A DNA stretch of 64,000 nt from Amycolatopsis viridis (lineage in GTDB: Bacteria; Actinomycetota; Actinomycetes; Mycobacteriales; Pseudonocardiaceae), in the NCBI RefSeq assembly GCF_011758765.1, contig NZ_JAANOU010000001.1:4650001-4714000 (forward strand). Direction: 5' to 3'. Shown here piece after piece: positions 37,215-46,116 of this stretch. Under the pieces are notes generated by a model, which saw nothing but the letters and a program-made list of their open reading frames with translations, did no database searches and was not told where the DNA came from. The translations under genes and the position numbers were made by a program. Within the stretch, counting starts at the first letter, position 1; every line of letters starts with the position of its first letter.

Positions 37215-38378
37215 ATGCCCACCGACGTACACGCGTTTGAAGCCCGTGCCACTGACGCTGACCTCGACGATCTGCGTGCGCGACTCGCCGCGGCGCGGCT
37301 ACCGGAAGCCGAGACGGTCCACGGCGCCGCGCCCGGCCCGGCCCGATGGGACCAGGGCGTGCCGCTCGCCGACCTCGCCGATGTCGTGAACTACTGGCGC
37401 ACCGGGTACGACTGGCGCTCGTTCGAAAAGCGACTCGACCGCATCGGGCAGTTCCGCACGACCATCGATGATCTGGGAATCCACTTCCTGCACCGCCGAT
37501 CCGCGCGCGCAGACGCCACTCCGCTGATCTTGACGCACGGGTGGCCGGGCAGCGTCGCCGAGTTCGTCGACGTCGTGGACGAGCTGGCAGACCCGGAAAA
37601 CGCGGACGCACCGGCGTTCCACGTCGTGGTTCCGTCGCTACCGGGCTTCGGCTACAGCGACAAGCCGGCCACCACCGGATGGGGAACCGAGAAGATCGCG
37701 GCCGCCTGGGTGGAACTGATGGGACGGCTCGGCTACGACAAGTTCCTCGCTCACGGCGGCGACTGGGGCGGTGTCATCACCACGCTGCTCGGCGGCCGGT
37801 TCCCGGAGCACGTTCTCGGCATCCACACGACGTTCGCGGCGGGACCGCCCGGGTTCACCACGGACGGACTGACGGCGCTCGAACGCGAGTGGGTCGAGCA
37901 CACCCGCGATTTCTGGCACCACCGCGCCGCGTACGCGAAGCAGCAGGCGACCCGGCCGCAGACCGTCGGCTACTCGCTCGTCGACTCACCGGTCGGGCTT
38001 CTCGCCTGGATCCTGGACAAGTTCGCCGAATGGTCGGACACCGAGGACAGCCCGTTCGAGACGATCTCCCGGGACCGGGTTCTCGACGACGTGACCCTGT
38101 ACTGGCAGACGCGGACCGGCGCATCGGCGGCGCGCATCTACTACGAAAGCCACAACTCGCTCGACCCCGACCTCCGGGTCGACGTCCCATCGGCGATCAC
38201 CACTTATCCCCGCAACATCGAGAAGTACCCGCGCCCCTGGGCACGGGAGCGGTACCGCCAGATCGTCCGATGGCGGTCCCCCGAAACCGGAGGGCATTTC
38301 CCGTCGCTGGAGGTTCCCGAGTACTTCGTCAAGGATCTGCAAGAGGGCCTCGCGGCGGTGTTGGCCGCCAATCGGTGA
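37215..38378 (+). CDS. epoxide hydrolase (EHN plus alpha/beta hydrolase)
   Basis: A 387-residue epoxide hydrolase with the N-terminal EHN domain (residues about 1-110, ADLADVVNYWRTGYDWR) and an alpha/beta hydrolase core. The oxyanion motif is THGWPGSVAEF, the nucleophile Asp is in AHGGDWGGVI, a lid Tyr is available in the ARIYYESHNS segment, and the catalytic His is in TGGHFPSLEVP. It opens epoxides to diols through an aspartyl ester. AGGAGG precedes the ATG. Induction is probably controlled by the divergent CGNR regulator. Confidence 0.88.
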   Translation: MPTDVHAFEARATDADLDDLRARLAAARLPEAETVHGAAPGPARWDQGVPLADLADVVNYWRTGYDWRSFEKRLDRIGQFRTTIDDLGIHFLHRRSARADATPLILTHGWPGSVAEFVDVVDELADPENADAPAFHVVVPSLPGFGYSDKPATTGWGTEKIAAAWVELMGRLGYDKFLAHGGDWGGVITTLLGGRFPEHVLGIHTTFAAGPPGFTTDGLTALEREWVEHTRDFWHHRAAYAKQQATRPQTVGYSLVDSPVGLLAWILDKFAEWSDTEDSPFETISRDRVLDDVTLYWQTRTGASAARIYYESHNSLDPDLRVDVPSAITTYPRNIEKYPRPWARERYRQIVRWRSPETGGHFPSLEVPEYFVKDLQEGLAAVLAANR

Positions 38379-38529
38379 ACGCACTGACCGCTCCCGGGTC
38401 CGCTCGAACAGCGATTTCGCGTCATTCGTGCATCAATTGTTGGAGCACGTGCACCCAGCGGTATACCTTCGTCACCGCTTGTACTGCGTTCTTCCGGTGG
38501 TGCGGCGGCCGAATCGGACGGAGGTCCGG

Positions 38530-39183
38530 ATGGAACTCGAAGACGAGCTTCGTTCACTGCTCATCGCTCACGCCGACGACCTCGAGGAGGGCCAATGGCC
38601 GCTCGAGTCGGCGCGCTGGGCCGAGCTGGTTTTCTGCGTCCTGAACGCATACGCGGACGGCGATGCCGGGCTCGCCCGGGAAATCGTCACCGCACTCGCC
38701 GGAATCGGGATGGTGGAGCCGGCCGCGCTGAACCGCGCCCGGAAACGGTCTAACGACGAACACCTCGTGCTCCGGCACGTCCTGACCCACTACGGTTTCG
38801 ACGAGGCCGAGGGGCAGCGTGTGATCGCCGTCCTCGGGCAGCTGGGCCGCACCTTCACCCGCCAGTTCGACGGGAAGCTGCAACGCTACCTCCGGGCCAA
38901 GGCCGAAGAGCTGCGCGACGATCTGGTCGATCTCCTGGATGCGCCCGAGGAGTCGGCCGACGAGGTGCGCGGTGCGGTGACGCACTGGTTGCAGAACGCC
39001 CTGGCGCTGCCGCTGTCGGTCAACGACCGGCACGTCCGGGAGTTCTGCGACGAGCGCGGTATCAGCGTCGGCGAGCTGCAGGACACGGCCGACGACATCG
39101 ATCTCAACGTGGCCGTCGTCGACGACCTGATCCGCGTGCGGAACACCGCCCGCGCCACGGCCGGCGCGGAGGCCGGAGCATGA
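38530..39183 (+). CDS. hypothetical helical protein, partner of the repeat-bearing gene
   Basis: A 217-residue acidic, apparently all-helical, soluble protein that I do not recognise. It has no signal peptide, membrane segment or evident motif; residues such as LVLRHVLTHYGFDEAEGQRV and VTHWLQNALALPLSVNDRHV suggest helical repeats. The ATG follows GGAGGT. Its stop overlaps the start of the next gene (ATGA), so the two are almost certainly translated together and may act together. Confidence 0.65.
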   Translation: MELEDELRSLLIAHADDLEEGQWPLESARWAELVFCVLNAYADGDAGLAREIVTALAGIGMVEPAALNRARKRSNDEHLVLRHVLTHYGFDEAEGQRVIAVLGQLGRTFTRQFDGKLQRYLRAKAEELRDDLVDLLDAPEESADEVRGAVTHWLQNALALPLSVNDRHVREFCDERGISVGELQDTADDIDLNVAVVDDLIRVRNTARATAGAEAGA

Positions 39184-40484
39184 GCGGGCCGCCGCCGAGG
39201 ACCTGGGGCGGGACGTGGACCCCACCGGCCACCCATCCGTCCTCGTTCATCGAGGGGATGCGGTCGAAGGTGCACGAGATCGCCCGGATGTGGACGGCGG
39301 AACGGGTGCTCGACCAGCACGCGGCGGGCCTGGTCGGGCTGAGCCCCGACGTGCGCCGCCAGCTCCAGCAGGCCGCGGGCCGCGTGCCCGCCGCCAACGG
39401 CCGCCCCCGCCCCGGTGATCCCTCGGTGCTCAGCGATGCGCTGGCGCAGGGCCTCAACCGGTGGGTCGACGCGGCGGTGGATCGCCGGGCGAACCGGCCG
39501 GGGCGGGCCACCGGGAAGAATCCGGACTGGGACTTCGTCCTTGCCGGCCGGATCCACGGGAACGGCAGCTCCGTCGACCTGACCCGCTACGCCGGCCGCG
39601 ACCTGCGATTCACCAGCAGCGCGCGGGACCAGGCCGAGGGAACCGCGCAGGCGTACCGCGATCTCATCGGCCGGGAGAACGGAGTCCAGGTACGCCCGGA
39701 AACCGACGCCCGCTTCTCCTTCGGTCTCACCCGGAACCTGAAAAGCGATCCCACCGGTGCCGAGAAGGACTACTTCGATCCGAAACACCCCGACAAGAAG
39801 CGGTACTACGACGGACAGTGGATCCACGACAAGCAACGGCAGTCGTCGCGGTTCTCCCCCGAGCTGAAACGGGAATACCAACGTGAGGCGGTCTTCTTCG
39901 GCAATGACGAGCCGGTGCTTTCCCCGGAGCGGTTCAACCAGAAGCCCGAAGCGGCCATCGAGGCCATGCGGCGCGGCCCGGGTCAGGCCCTGACCCCCGG
40001 CGGTGCCGCCCTGGCGCAGGTGCGCAAGGACGACGTCCACGGCCAGCTGGGCTGGCTGGCTTCGGACGGGCACGACCACCTGCACGTCCAGTTCGCGCAC
40101 CAGCAGCGCAGCAACCTCAACTTCGCCGTGTCCCGGTCCGGGACGACGGCCCTGGCCCAGCACGCCGCCGGCCTGCAAACGTCGATCTTGCGTGCCGCCG
40201 CCCAGGCCTACCGGCCACCCCCGCCCAGCCCCATGGCACAACACGCCGCCGGCCTACAGACCTCGATCCTGCGCGCGGCCGCCCAGGCCTACCGCCCACC
40301 CCCGCCCAGCCCCATGGCACAACACGCCGCCGGCCTACAGACCTCGATCTTGCGCGCGGCCGCCCAGGCCTACCGGCCACCCCCGCAGGTATACCGGCCG
40401 CCGAGCACGATGAGCCGGTACGCGAGCGGCTTGCAGGCCTCCATCCTGCGCGCGGCGACGCAGGCGTACCGGCCACACGCCTGA
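39180..40484 (+). CDS. unknown protein with LAS-peptidase-like zinc motifs and C-terminal 27-residue tandem repeats
   Basis: A 434-residue soluble protein without signal peptide. Residues 126-133 read HGNGSSVD, fitting the HxxGx(S/A)xD zinc motif of LAS metallopeptidases (M15/M74, peptidoglycan D,D- or L,D-peptidases), and residues 298-305 read HDHLHVQF, fitting their terminal HxH motif. The segment between (FSFGLTRNLKSDPTGAEKDY and after) is unfamiliar. From residue 326 a 27-residue unit (AQHAAGLQTSILRAAAQAYR plus a Pro-rich linker) recurs four times. An N-terminal LDQHAAGL echoes the unit. It overlaps the upstream gene by 4 bp. Peptidase activity is an inference from motifs; a structural or effector role is equally possible. 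Confidence 0.6.
   Translation: MSGPPPRTWGGTWTPPATHPSSFIEGMRSKVHEIARMWTAERVLDQHAAGLVGLSPDVRRQLQQAAGRVPAANGRPRPGDPSVLSDALAQGLNRWVDAAVDRRANRPGRATGKNPDWDFVLAGRIHGNGSSVDLTRYAGRDLRFTSSARDQAEGTAQAYRDLIGRENGVQVRPETDARFSFGLTRNLKSDPTGAEKDYFDPKHPDKKRYYDGQWIHDKQRQSSRFSPELKREYQREAVFFGNDEPVLSPERFNQKPEAAIEAMRRGPGQALTPGGAALAQVRKDDVHGQLGWLASDGHDHLHVQFAHQQRSNLNFAVSRSGTTALAQHAAGLQTSILRAAAQAYRPPPPSPMAQHAAGLQTSILRAAAQAYRPPPPSPMAQHAAGLQTSILRAAAQAYRPPPQVYRPPSTMSRYASGLQASILRAATQAYRPHA
40155..40481 (+). repeat. 81-bp in-frame tandem repeat (four copies)
   Basis: Units start at 40155, 40236 and 40317 with an exact 81-bp period; a fourth, diverged copy begins at about 40410. Units 2 and 3 are almost identical at DNA level, indicating recent duplication. 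Each encodes a helix (AAGLQTSILRAAAQAY) and a linker RPPPPSP. Confidence 0.9.
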
Positions 40485-40563
40485 GGGCTCGCCGGGGCCG
40501 CTGCACGCTCGCGGGGCAGGCACGTGTCGCGCAGCCCGGCGGAACACGCGAGGTCGCGACACA

Positions 40564-40986
40564 ATGATCGACATGACGCTACCGACCCTGAGCCAGGTCG
40601 TCCTCGACTGCACCGAACCCCGCCGCCTCGCCGAGTTCTACCGCGAACTGCTCGGGCTGGTGTACCGGGCGGGCGACGAGGACGGCGATCTCGACTGGCT
40701 GGTGCTGCGGACCCCGGACGGCGTGCCCCAGCTGGCGTTCCAGCAGGTCGGCTCCCTGCCGGAGGCGACGTGGCCGGACGGCCCGGTCCCGCAGCAGCTG
40801 CACCTCGACATCACGGTGCCTTCGAAGCACGACCTGGACGCCCAGCACGAGCGGGTCCTGCGCCTGGGCGGACGGCTGCTGCGCGACCAGAGCGACGACC
40901 CCGTGGAGCCGCTGCGCGTGTACGCCGACCCGGCCGGCCATCCGTTCTGCCTCTTCGTGCCGCCGTCGCCGGCCGCTACCAGGTGA
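40564..40986 (+). CDS. VOC (glyoxalase/bleomycin-resistance) family protein
   Basis: A 140-residue protein with two beta-alpha-beta-beta-beta modules. It starts LSQVVLDCTEPRRLAEFYRE, has LHLDITVPSKHDLDAQHERV in the second half, and ends with YADPAGHPFCLF. These are features of the VOC superfamily, but few classical metal ligands stand out, so it may be a binding protein rather than an enzyme. The start may be ATG at 40564 or 40573. It overlaps the convergent P450 gene by 11 bp. Confidence 0.8.
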   Translation: MIDMTLPTLSQVVLDCTEPRRLAEFYRELLGLVYRAGDEDGDLDWLVLRTPDGVPQLAFQQVGSLPEATWPDGPVPQQLHLDITVPSKHDLDAQHERVLRLGGRLLRDQSDDPVEPLRVYADPAGHPFCLFVPPSPAATR

Positions 40987-42187
40987 CCGGGAGTTCGTGC
41001 ACGCCGTAGATGTTCATGTCGGTGCGCAGCTTCACGTCACCGGCGGGCACGGCGAGCGCGAGGCCGGGGAACCGGCGGAGCAGCCCGTGGAAACCGGCGC
41101 GCATCTCGATCCGGGCCAGTTGCTGGCCGAGGCACTGGTGGACACCGTGGCCGAACGACAGGTGCCCGCGCGCCGTGCGGTGCACGTCCAGCACATCCGG
41201 GTTCTCGAAGCGCCGCGGGTCGCGGTTGGCGGCGAGCAACGAGACGACGACGGTCGATCCCTCCGGGATCAGTTCACCCCCGAGCTCGACGTCCTCGGTG
41301 GCGTAGCGGTAAAAGATGTCGGCGACGGACAGGTAGCGCAGCAGTTCCTCCACCGCGCCGGGCATCAGGTCCGGGTCGGCACGCAGTTCGGCCAGTTGTT
41401 CCGGGTGTTCCAGGAGCGCGAACGCGCCCAGCCCGAGCATGTTGGCGGTGGTCTCGTGGCCCGCGAGCAGCAGCAGGAAGGCGGCGCCGGTCAGCTCCTC
41501 GATCGTCAGGTCGTCGTGGCGGGCCAGGTCGGACAGGATGTCCTCGCCCGGGGCGGCGCGCTTGGCGGTGACCAGTTCGGACAGGTACGTCATCATCGCA
41601 CCGTAGGCGGCCATCTTCTCCTCCAGCGGCTGGTCCCGGACCAGGAACCGCGCGGAGTTGACCTGGAAGGTGTCCCGGTCGGCGTAGGGCACGCCGAGCA
41701 TCTCGCAGATCACCAGCGACGGCACCGGCAGGGCGAACTCCCGGACCAGGTCGGCCGGCGCGGTCAAGGACGCCAGGTGGTCCAGCTGCCGCTCGACGAT
41801 TCCGGCGATGTGCTCCTCGAGCGCCTTCATGCGCTTGACCGTGAACGCGCCGGTCAGCCGGCGCCGCAGCCGGGTGTGCTCCGGCGGGTCCATGGCGATG
41901 AACACGCCCGGGATCGGCGGGGACGGCTCGGTCTGGACGGGCATACCGGGCACCCCGTACGGCACGTGGAGGACACCGATGTCCTGCCTCGAGCTGAACC
42001 GCGTGTCGGTCATCATCCGGCGGACCTCTTCGTAGCCGGTGACCAGCCAGCCCTCGTGACCGTCCGGGAAGATCAACGGACTGACCGGGCGGGCGTCCCG
42101 AAGCCGGGTGATCGCGGCGGGCGGGTCGAAGGGACCGGCGTCGCGCTCCGTCGGAAGGCCGTGCGGGACCGGAACCGGGTGGGTCAT
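40976..42187 (-). CDS. cytochrome P450
   Basis: A 403-residue soluble bacterial P450. The oxygen-binding I-helix motif is AGHETTAN, the K-helix ExxR is EELLRYL, and the heme-thiolate loop is FGHGVHQCLGQQLAR with the axial Cys. It has no dedicated ferredoxin or reductase gene nearby. Substrate is unknown; the CYP105/107-like motif pattern is typical of actinomycete drug or secondary-metabolite oxidases. The ATG at 42187 follows AAAGGA. Confidence 0.94.
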   Translation of the reverse strand: MTHPVPVPHGLPTERDAGPFDPPAAITRLRDARPVSPLIFPDGHEGWLVTGYEEVRRMMTDTRFSSRQDIGVLHVPYGVPGMPVQTEPSPPIPGVFIAMDPPEHTRLRRRLTGAFTVKRMKALEEHIAGIVERQLDHLASLTAPADLVREFALPVPSLVICEMLGVPYADRDTFQVNSARFLVRDQPLEEKMAAYGAMMTYLSELVTAKRAAPGEDILSDLARHDDLTIEELTGAAFLLLLAGHETTANMLGLGAFALLEHPEQLAELRADPDLMPGAVEELLRYLSVADIFYRYATEDVELGGELIPEGSTVVVSLLAANRDPRRFENPDVLDVHRTARGHLSFGHGVHQCLGQQLARIEMRAGFHGLLRRFPGLALAVPAGDVKLRTDMNIYGVHELPVTW

Positions 42188-42288
42188 CGGGTGTCCTTTC
42201 GTGGCGGTTGTGCCACCACGATCATCGGCCCCCCTGACACGGCCCTGACACGGCTCTGACACCGGCCCCGCACGACGTGCACCGCGAC

Positions 42289-43200
42289 CTACACGGTCAG
42301 GACGATCTTGCCCCGGGTCCGGCCCGACTGGCTGAGCCGCCACGCCTCAGCCGCCTCGGCGAGAGGCAGCGCCTTGTCGACGTGCACGGTCAGCTTGCCC
42401 TCGTCGGCGAGACGGGCCAGCTCGGCCAGCTCGGCGCCGTCCGGGCGGACCCACACGTAGTGGCCGCCGCGGGCCTCGGCTTCGGGATTGGCGACCGACG
42501 CCACCCGATCCGGGCGCACGAACTCCAGGGACACCTCGACCGCATCACCACCGACGAAGTCCACGGCCGCGTCGATCCCACCGGCCGTGCGCAGCCGCTC
42601 GGCCAGGCCCTCGCCGTAGGTGACCGGCTCGGCGCCCAGCGACCGCAGGTAGTCGTGGTTGCGCTCGCTCGCCGTGCCGATCACGCGGGCACCCAGCGCC
42701 ACCGCGATCTGCGTGGCGAAGGACCCGACACCACCTGCGGCCGCGTGGATCAGCACCGTGTCGTCGGCCCGGACACCCACCCGCTTGAGCGTGCGGTACG
42801 CCGTCTGCCCCGCGAGCGGCACGCCTGCGGCCTGCGCCCAGTCGAGAGAACGCGGCTTCTTCGCGAGCATCCGGACGTTCGCCGACGCCAGCTCCGCGTA
42901 CGCGCCCTGCTGCACCCAGTCCTTGCGGATGTACCCGAAGACCTCGTCACCGACGGCGAACTCGCCCGCGTCCAACCCCACCTTCTCGACCACGCCCGCG
43001 ACGTCCCAACCGGGCACGAGCGGGAACCGGACCTCCATCAGGGCGTCCAGCCCGCCGGCGGCGAGCTTCCAGTCGACCGGGTTGACCGCGGCCGCCTTCA
43101 CCCGGATGAGCACCTCGGCCGGGCCGACCTTGGGGTCCGGCAGGTCGATCAGCTGGAGGTCGTCCGCCGAACCGTACTTCTGCAACGCGATGGCTTTCAT
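42289..43200 (-). CDS. NADP-dependent quinone-oxidoreductase-like MDR protein
   Basis: A 303-residue zinc-independent medium-chain reductase. The catalytic domain starts MKAIALQKYGSADDLQLIDL, the nucleotide motif is IHAAAGGVGSFATQIA, and zinc-ligand Cys/His residues of alcohol dehydrogenases are missing. It probably reduces quinones or enones with NADPH. It is divergent from a damaged padR gene that could once have controlled it. Confidence 0.88.
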   Translation of the reverse strand: MKAIALQKYGSADDLQLIDLPDPKVGPAEVLIRVKAAAVNPVDWKLAAGGLDALMEVRFPLVPGWDVAGVVEKVGLDAGEFAVGDEVFGYIRKDWVQQGAYAELASANVRMLAKKPRSLDWAQAAGVPLAGQTAYRTLKRVGVRADDTVLIHAAAGGVGSFATQIAVALGARVIGTASERNHDYLRSLGAEPVTYGEGLAERLRTAGGIDAAVDFVGGDAVEVSLEFVRPDRVASVANPEAEARGGHYVWVRPDGAELAELARLADEGKLTVHVDKALPLAEAAEAWRLSQSGRTRGKIVLTV

Positions 43201-43267
43201 GGTCCAGGCAACGAGGCGGGCCGGAGCGGGTATTCCGCGCGGTAACTGCTCGCCACCGTGCCAGTGA

Positions 43268-43816
43268 CCGTGGGCCGGCAAACCTCACCCGCGAACCGAT
43301 GCTCCGTACCAGCTCAGCCGCACCCTCCGCACCAACGGCGACGCCCGCAGCATCAAGTTCGCGCACGGCTCGCTCTACATGGTCGTGCAGCAGCTGGTCA
43401 AGGCCGGCTTCATCGCCGCGCAGGAAACCCGGCGCGAGGGCCTCCGGCCCGAGCGCACCACCTACGCCCTCACCCCGGAAGGCCGCGCGGAACTGCGGGA
43501 CTGGCTGCGGGAACTGGTCGAAGAACCCCGGCACGAGCACCCGCACTTCGTCGTCGCGCTGTCGCTGATCGGGGCGTTGCCGCCCGACGACGTGGTGACG
43601 CTGCTGCACAACCGCAACCGCCACCTCGGCGAGCAACGCGCCGAGATCACCGAGCTGATCGAGTCGGCGAAAGGCTGCTCGAACTGCCACATGAACTTCT
43701 CCGGCTTGGCGAACCGCATCGCGACCGCCATCAGCAGGTCGCGCAGGACGCGCGCGACCGGCCCAGCAGCCTTGGACCTTCGCCCACGTGTCCCGCCAGT
43801 CGCCGATCCGCTCTAG
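43268..43816 (+). pseudogene. padR regulator, 5' and 3' truncated
   Basis: The frame reads YQLSRTLRTNGDARSIKFAH then GSLYMVVQQLVKAG and GLRPERTTYALTPEGRAELR, an unmistakable PadR winged helix. No start codon exists between the in-frame stop at 43265 and Met at 43379, and the usual first helix (LxxLILGLL) is missing. After ELIESA (about 43671) the protein leaves the family and ends in an unrelated tail. The missing C-terminal part is found inverted at 43769-43906. Translation from 43379 would give 145 residues lacking half of the DNA-binding domain. Confidence 0.7.
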
Positions 43817-43906
43817 GAACAGGTCGACGAACGCGATCTCCGCGTCCAGCACCGCCAGCCGGTAGTCCTCCTTGACCAGGAACAGCGGATACACGCCGTC
43901 CCACAT
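43769..43906 (-). pseudogene. inverted C-terminal fragment of padR
   Basis: On the minus strand, PLFLVKEDYRLAVLDAEIAF then VDLFLERIGDWRDTW is the typical PadR C-terminal helix (LPRxFLVExEYxLAxLRAExxW). It would complete the plus-strand padR piece if the segment from about 43672 to 43925 were inverted. The fragment is preceded by SHSMWDGVY but has no separate gene structure. Confidence 0.6.
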
Positions 43907-43946
43907 CGAGTGGGACTCCCCGGCGCCGGTGCCCGTCTGACCGGCC

Positions 43947-43974
43947 GTGCCGGGGGCCGGCCGGCCCCCGGCAC
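43947..43974. terminator. perfect GC palindrome between padR remnant and formaldehyde dehydrogenase
   Basis: A perfect 28-bp palindrome (arms GTGCCGGGGGCCGG). It sits 10 bp beyond the fdhA stop and should end its transcript; no T-tract is present. Confidence 0.6.
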
Positions 43975-43983
43975 CAGCACCGG

Positions 43984-45204
43984 TCAAGCGTTGGTCAGCA
44001 TCCCGTGCGGGTCGAGCACGTACTTGCGCGCCGCACCCTTGTCGAACTCCTGGTAGCCGCGCGGAGCCTCGGCCAGCGGGATCGGCGTCGCGTTGACCGC
44101 CTTGGCGATCTGCACCCGGTCGTGCAGGATCGCCATCATCAGCCGCCGGTGGTAACGCATCACCGGGCACTGGCCGGTGGTGAACGCGTGCGACTTCGCC
44201 CAGCCCAGGCCGATCCGGATGGACAACGAACCCTGACGCGCCGCCTCCTCGGCAGCGCCCGGGTCACCCGTCACGTACAGGCCGGGGATGCCCAGGGCAC
44301 CGCCGGCGCGGGTGATGTCCATCAGCGAGTTCAGCACCGTCGCCGGGTGCTCGGTCGCCGCCTCCTTGCCGTGCCCGCGCGCCTCGAACCCGACGGCGTC
44401 GACACCGCAGTCCACCTCGGGCACGCCGAGGATCTGCTCGATCTGGTCCTTCGGGTCGCCCTGCGACACGTCCACCGTCTCGCAGCCGAAACTGCGGGCC
44501 TGCGCCAGCCGCTCCTCATTGAGGTCGCCGACGATGACCACGGCCGCGCCCAGCAACTGCGCAGACGCCGCCGCGGCGAGACCGACCGGACCCGCGCCCG
44601 CGATGTACACCGTCGACCCGACACCCACGCCCGACGTGACGCAGCCGTGGAACCCGGTCGGGAAGATGTCGGACAGCATGGTCAGATCGAGGATCTTCTC
44701 CATCGCCTGGTCGCGGTCCGGGAACTTCAGCAGGTTCCAGTCGGCGTAGGGCACCATCACGTACTCCGCCTGGCCGCCGACCCAGCCACCCATGTCGACG
44801 TAGCCGTACGCCGAACCCGGCCGGTCCGGGTTGACGTTGAGGCAGATCCCGGTCTTGCCCTCCTTGCAGTTCCGGCACCGTCCGCAGGCGATGTTGAACG
44901 GCACCGAAACCAGGTCGCCCTCCTTGATGAACTCCACGTCCCGGCCCGTCTCGACCACCTCCCCGGTGATCTCGTGTCCCAGCACGAGCCCTTCCGGCGC
45001 GGTGGTGCGGCCGCGGACCATGTGCTGGTCGCTGCCGCAGATGTTGGTCGCGACGTTCTTCAGGATGACACCGTGGTTGACCTCGCGTCCCACGTTGGCC
45101 TGGTGCACGCCCGGGCCGTCCTTGAGCGAGAAGGTCGGGTAGTCGATCGTCTCGACCTCGACCTTGCCCGGCCCCATGTAGGTGACCGCCTTGTTGCCCG
45201 CCAT
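43984..45204 (-). CDS. fdhA: formaldehyde dehydrogenase, glutathione-independent
   Basis: A 406-residue zinc medium-chain dehydrogenase oxidising formaldehyde to formate with bound NAD. It closely follows the Pseudomonas FdhA pattern: KAVTYMGPGKVEVETIDYP, the catalytic-zinc motif NICGSDQHMV, the structural zinc CGRCRNCKEGKTGIC, and the Rossmann GAGPVGLAAAASAQLLGA. Length matches the family (about 400). It probably detoxifies formaldehyde from demethylation reactions; a P450 is 2 kb away but a link is not shown. Confidence 0.93.
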   Translation of the reverse strand: MAGNKAVTYMGPGKVEVETIDYPTFSLKDGPGVHQANVGREVNHGVILKNVATNICGSDQHMVRGRTTAPEGLVLGHEITGEVVETGRDVEFIKEGDLVSVPFNIACGRCRNCKEGKTGICLNVNPDRPGSAYGYVDMGGWVGGQAEYVMVPYADWNLLKFPDRDQAMEKILDLTMLSDIFPTGFHGCVTSGVGVGSTVYIAGAGPVGLAAAASAQLLGAAVVIVGDLNEERLAQARSFGCETVDVSQGDPKDQIEQILGVPEVDCGVDAVGFEARGHGKEAATEHPATVLNSLMDITRAGGALGIPGLYVTGDPGAAEEAARQGSLSIRIGLGWAKSHAFTTGQCPVMRYHRRLMMAILHDRVQIAKAVNATPIPLAEAPRGYQEFDKGAARKYVLDPHGMLTNA

Positions 45205-45381
45205 GACTTCTGCCGCCTCGATTCCTCGTTCGCCGTTGAACGTCTGGATCCGATGCTAGGAACCCCGCAGGGGGCGGGCCTAGGGCCGGAAGACCATTCC
45301 GCAGCGCGATTTCCGGACGCCCACCGGGTGATCGGCGGCACCGGTGAGCAGGAACAGCGCGGCCGCCGCTGCGCCAGGCGG

Positions 45382-45666
45382 TCAGGGCAGCAGCACGACC
45401 TGCAGGGCGGTGAGCACACCCGCGCCCGCGACGGCGATCGAGGCCGCGGCGAGGACACGGCGGGAACTGCCGGTCCGGGGCGGGCGCCGCACCGCGACGA
45501 ACCACAGCACCACGACGACGACTGCGCACCCCGCGGCGGCGAAGTCCAGCGGAGCGTCCCGGGTCAACCCGCTGCGCAGCAGCAACACGGCCGCCACGGC
45601 GGCGGCGAGCGCGGTGCGCTGCCAGGCCAGCTCGGTGCGCTCCGGCTGGAGCCCCGGATCGCTCAT
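45382..45666 (-). CDS. DUF202 family small membrane protein
   Basis: A 94-residue protein starting PERTELAWQRTALAAAVAAV, the DUF202 motif (LAWxRT), with three membrane helices. Its start overlaps the stop of the next DUF202 gene (ATGA). Two adjacent DUF202 genes usually occur together in actinobacteria and probably form one complex; function unknown. Confidence 0.8.
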   Translation of the reverse strand: MSDPGLQPERTELAWQRTALAAAVAAVLLLRSGLTRDAPLDFAAAGCAVVVVVLWFVAVRRPPRTGSSRRVLAAASIAVAGAGVLTALQVVLLP

Positions 45667-46019
45667 CGCACACTGGCCAGCACGACTACGAGGACGACGG
45701 CCCCGGTGGCCGCCGCGGCCCACCCGACGATGAACGGCAGCCACGTCATCGGCAGGGGCCGCTTGTGCCGCATCGCCCGCTGCACCCGCGCCCAGCGGCG
45801 GTAGCCGAACCCGGCGAGGAGGGTGCCGGTGACGGCGAGCAACGCGGCGAGGGCGGCCCGCAGCCCGGCGACGGAGAACTGCGGTACGAACTGCATGAGC
45901 GCCACGGACCCGGCGACGAGCGCGAGCGCGGTCCGCAACCAGGCGAGGAACGTGCGCTCGTTGGCCAGCGTGAACCGGTAGTCGGGCTCCTCCCCCTCTT
46001 CGTACCACCGTGGGCTCAT
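45663..46019 (-). CDS. YidH/DUF202 family membrane protein
   Basis: A 118-residue YidH-type protein with FTLANERTFLAWLRTALALV, the family signature, followed by three membrane helices. It is the upstream half of a two-gene unit with the shorter DUF202 protein. GTG at 46028 is an alternative start. Function unknown. Confidence 0.8.
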   Translation of the reverse strand: MSPRWYEEGEEPDYRFTLANERTFLAWLRTALALVAGSVALMQFVPQFSVAGLRAALAALLAVTGTLLAGFGYRRWARVQRAMRHKRPLPMTWLPFIVGWAAAATGAVVLVVVLASVR

Positions 46020-46116
46020 GCGGCTCACGTTACTGTTCGGCCAGGTCGGGACCGGCGGGGGTGTCCCGGCACGCTGCGGCCGGGAGGATCTCGACGGCCG
46101 GCGCCGGGAGAGCGGG

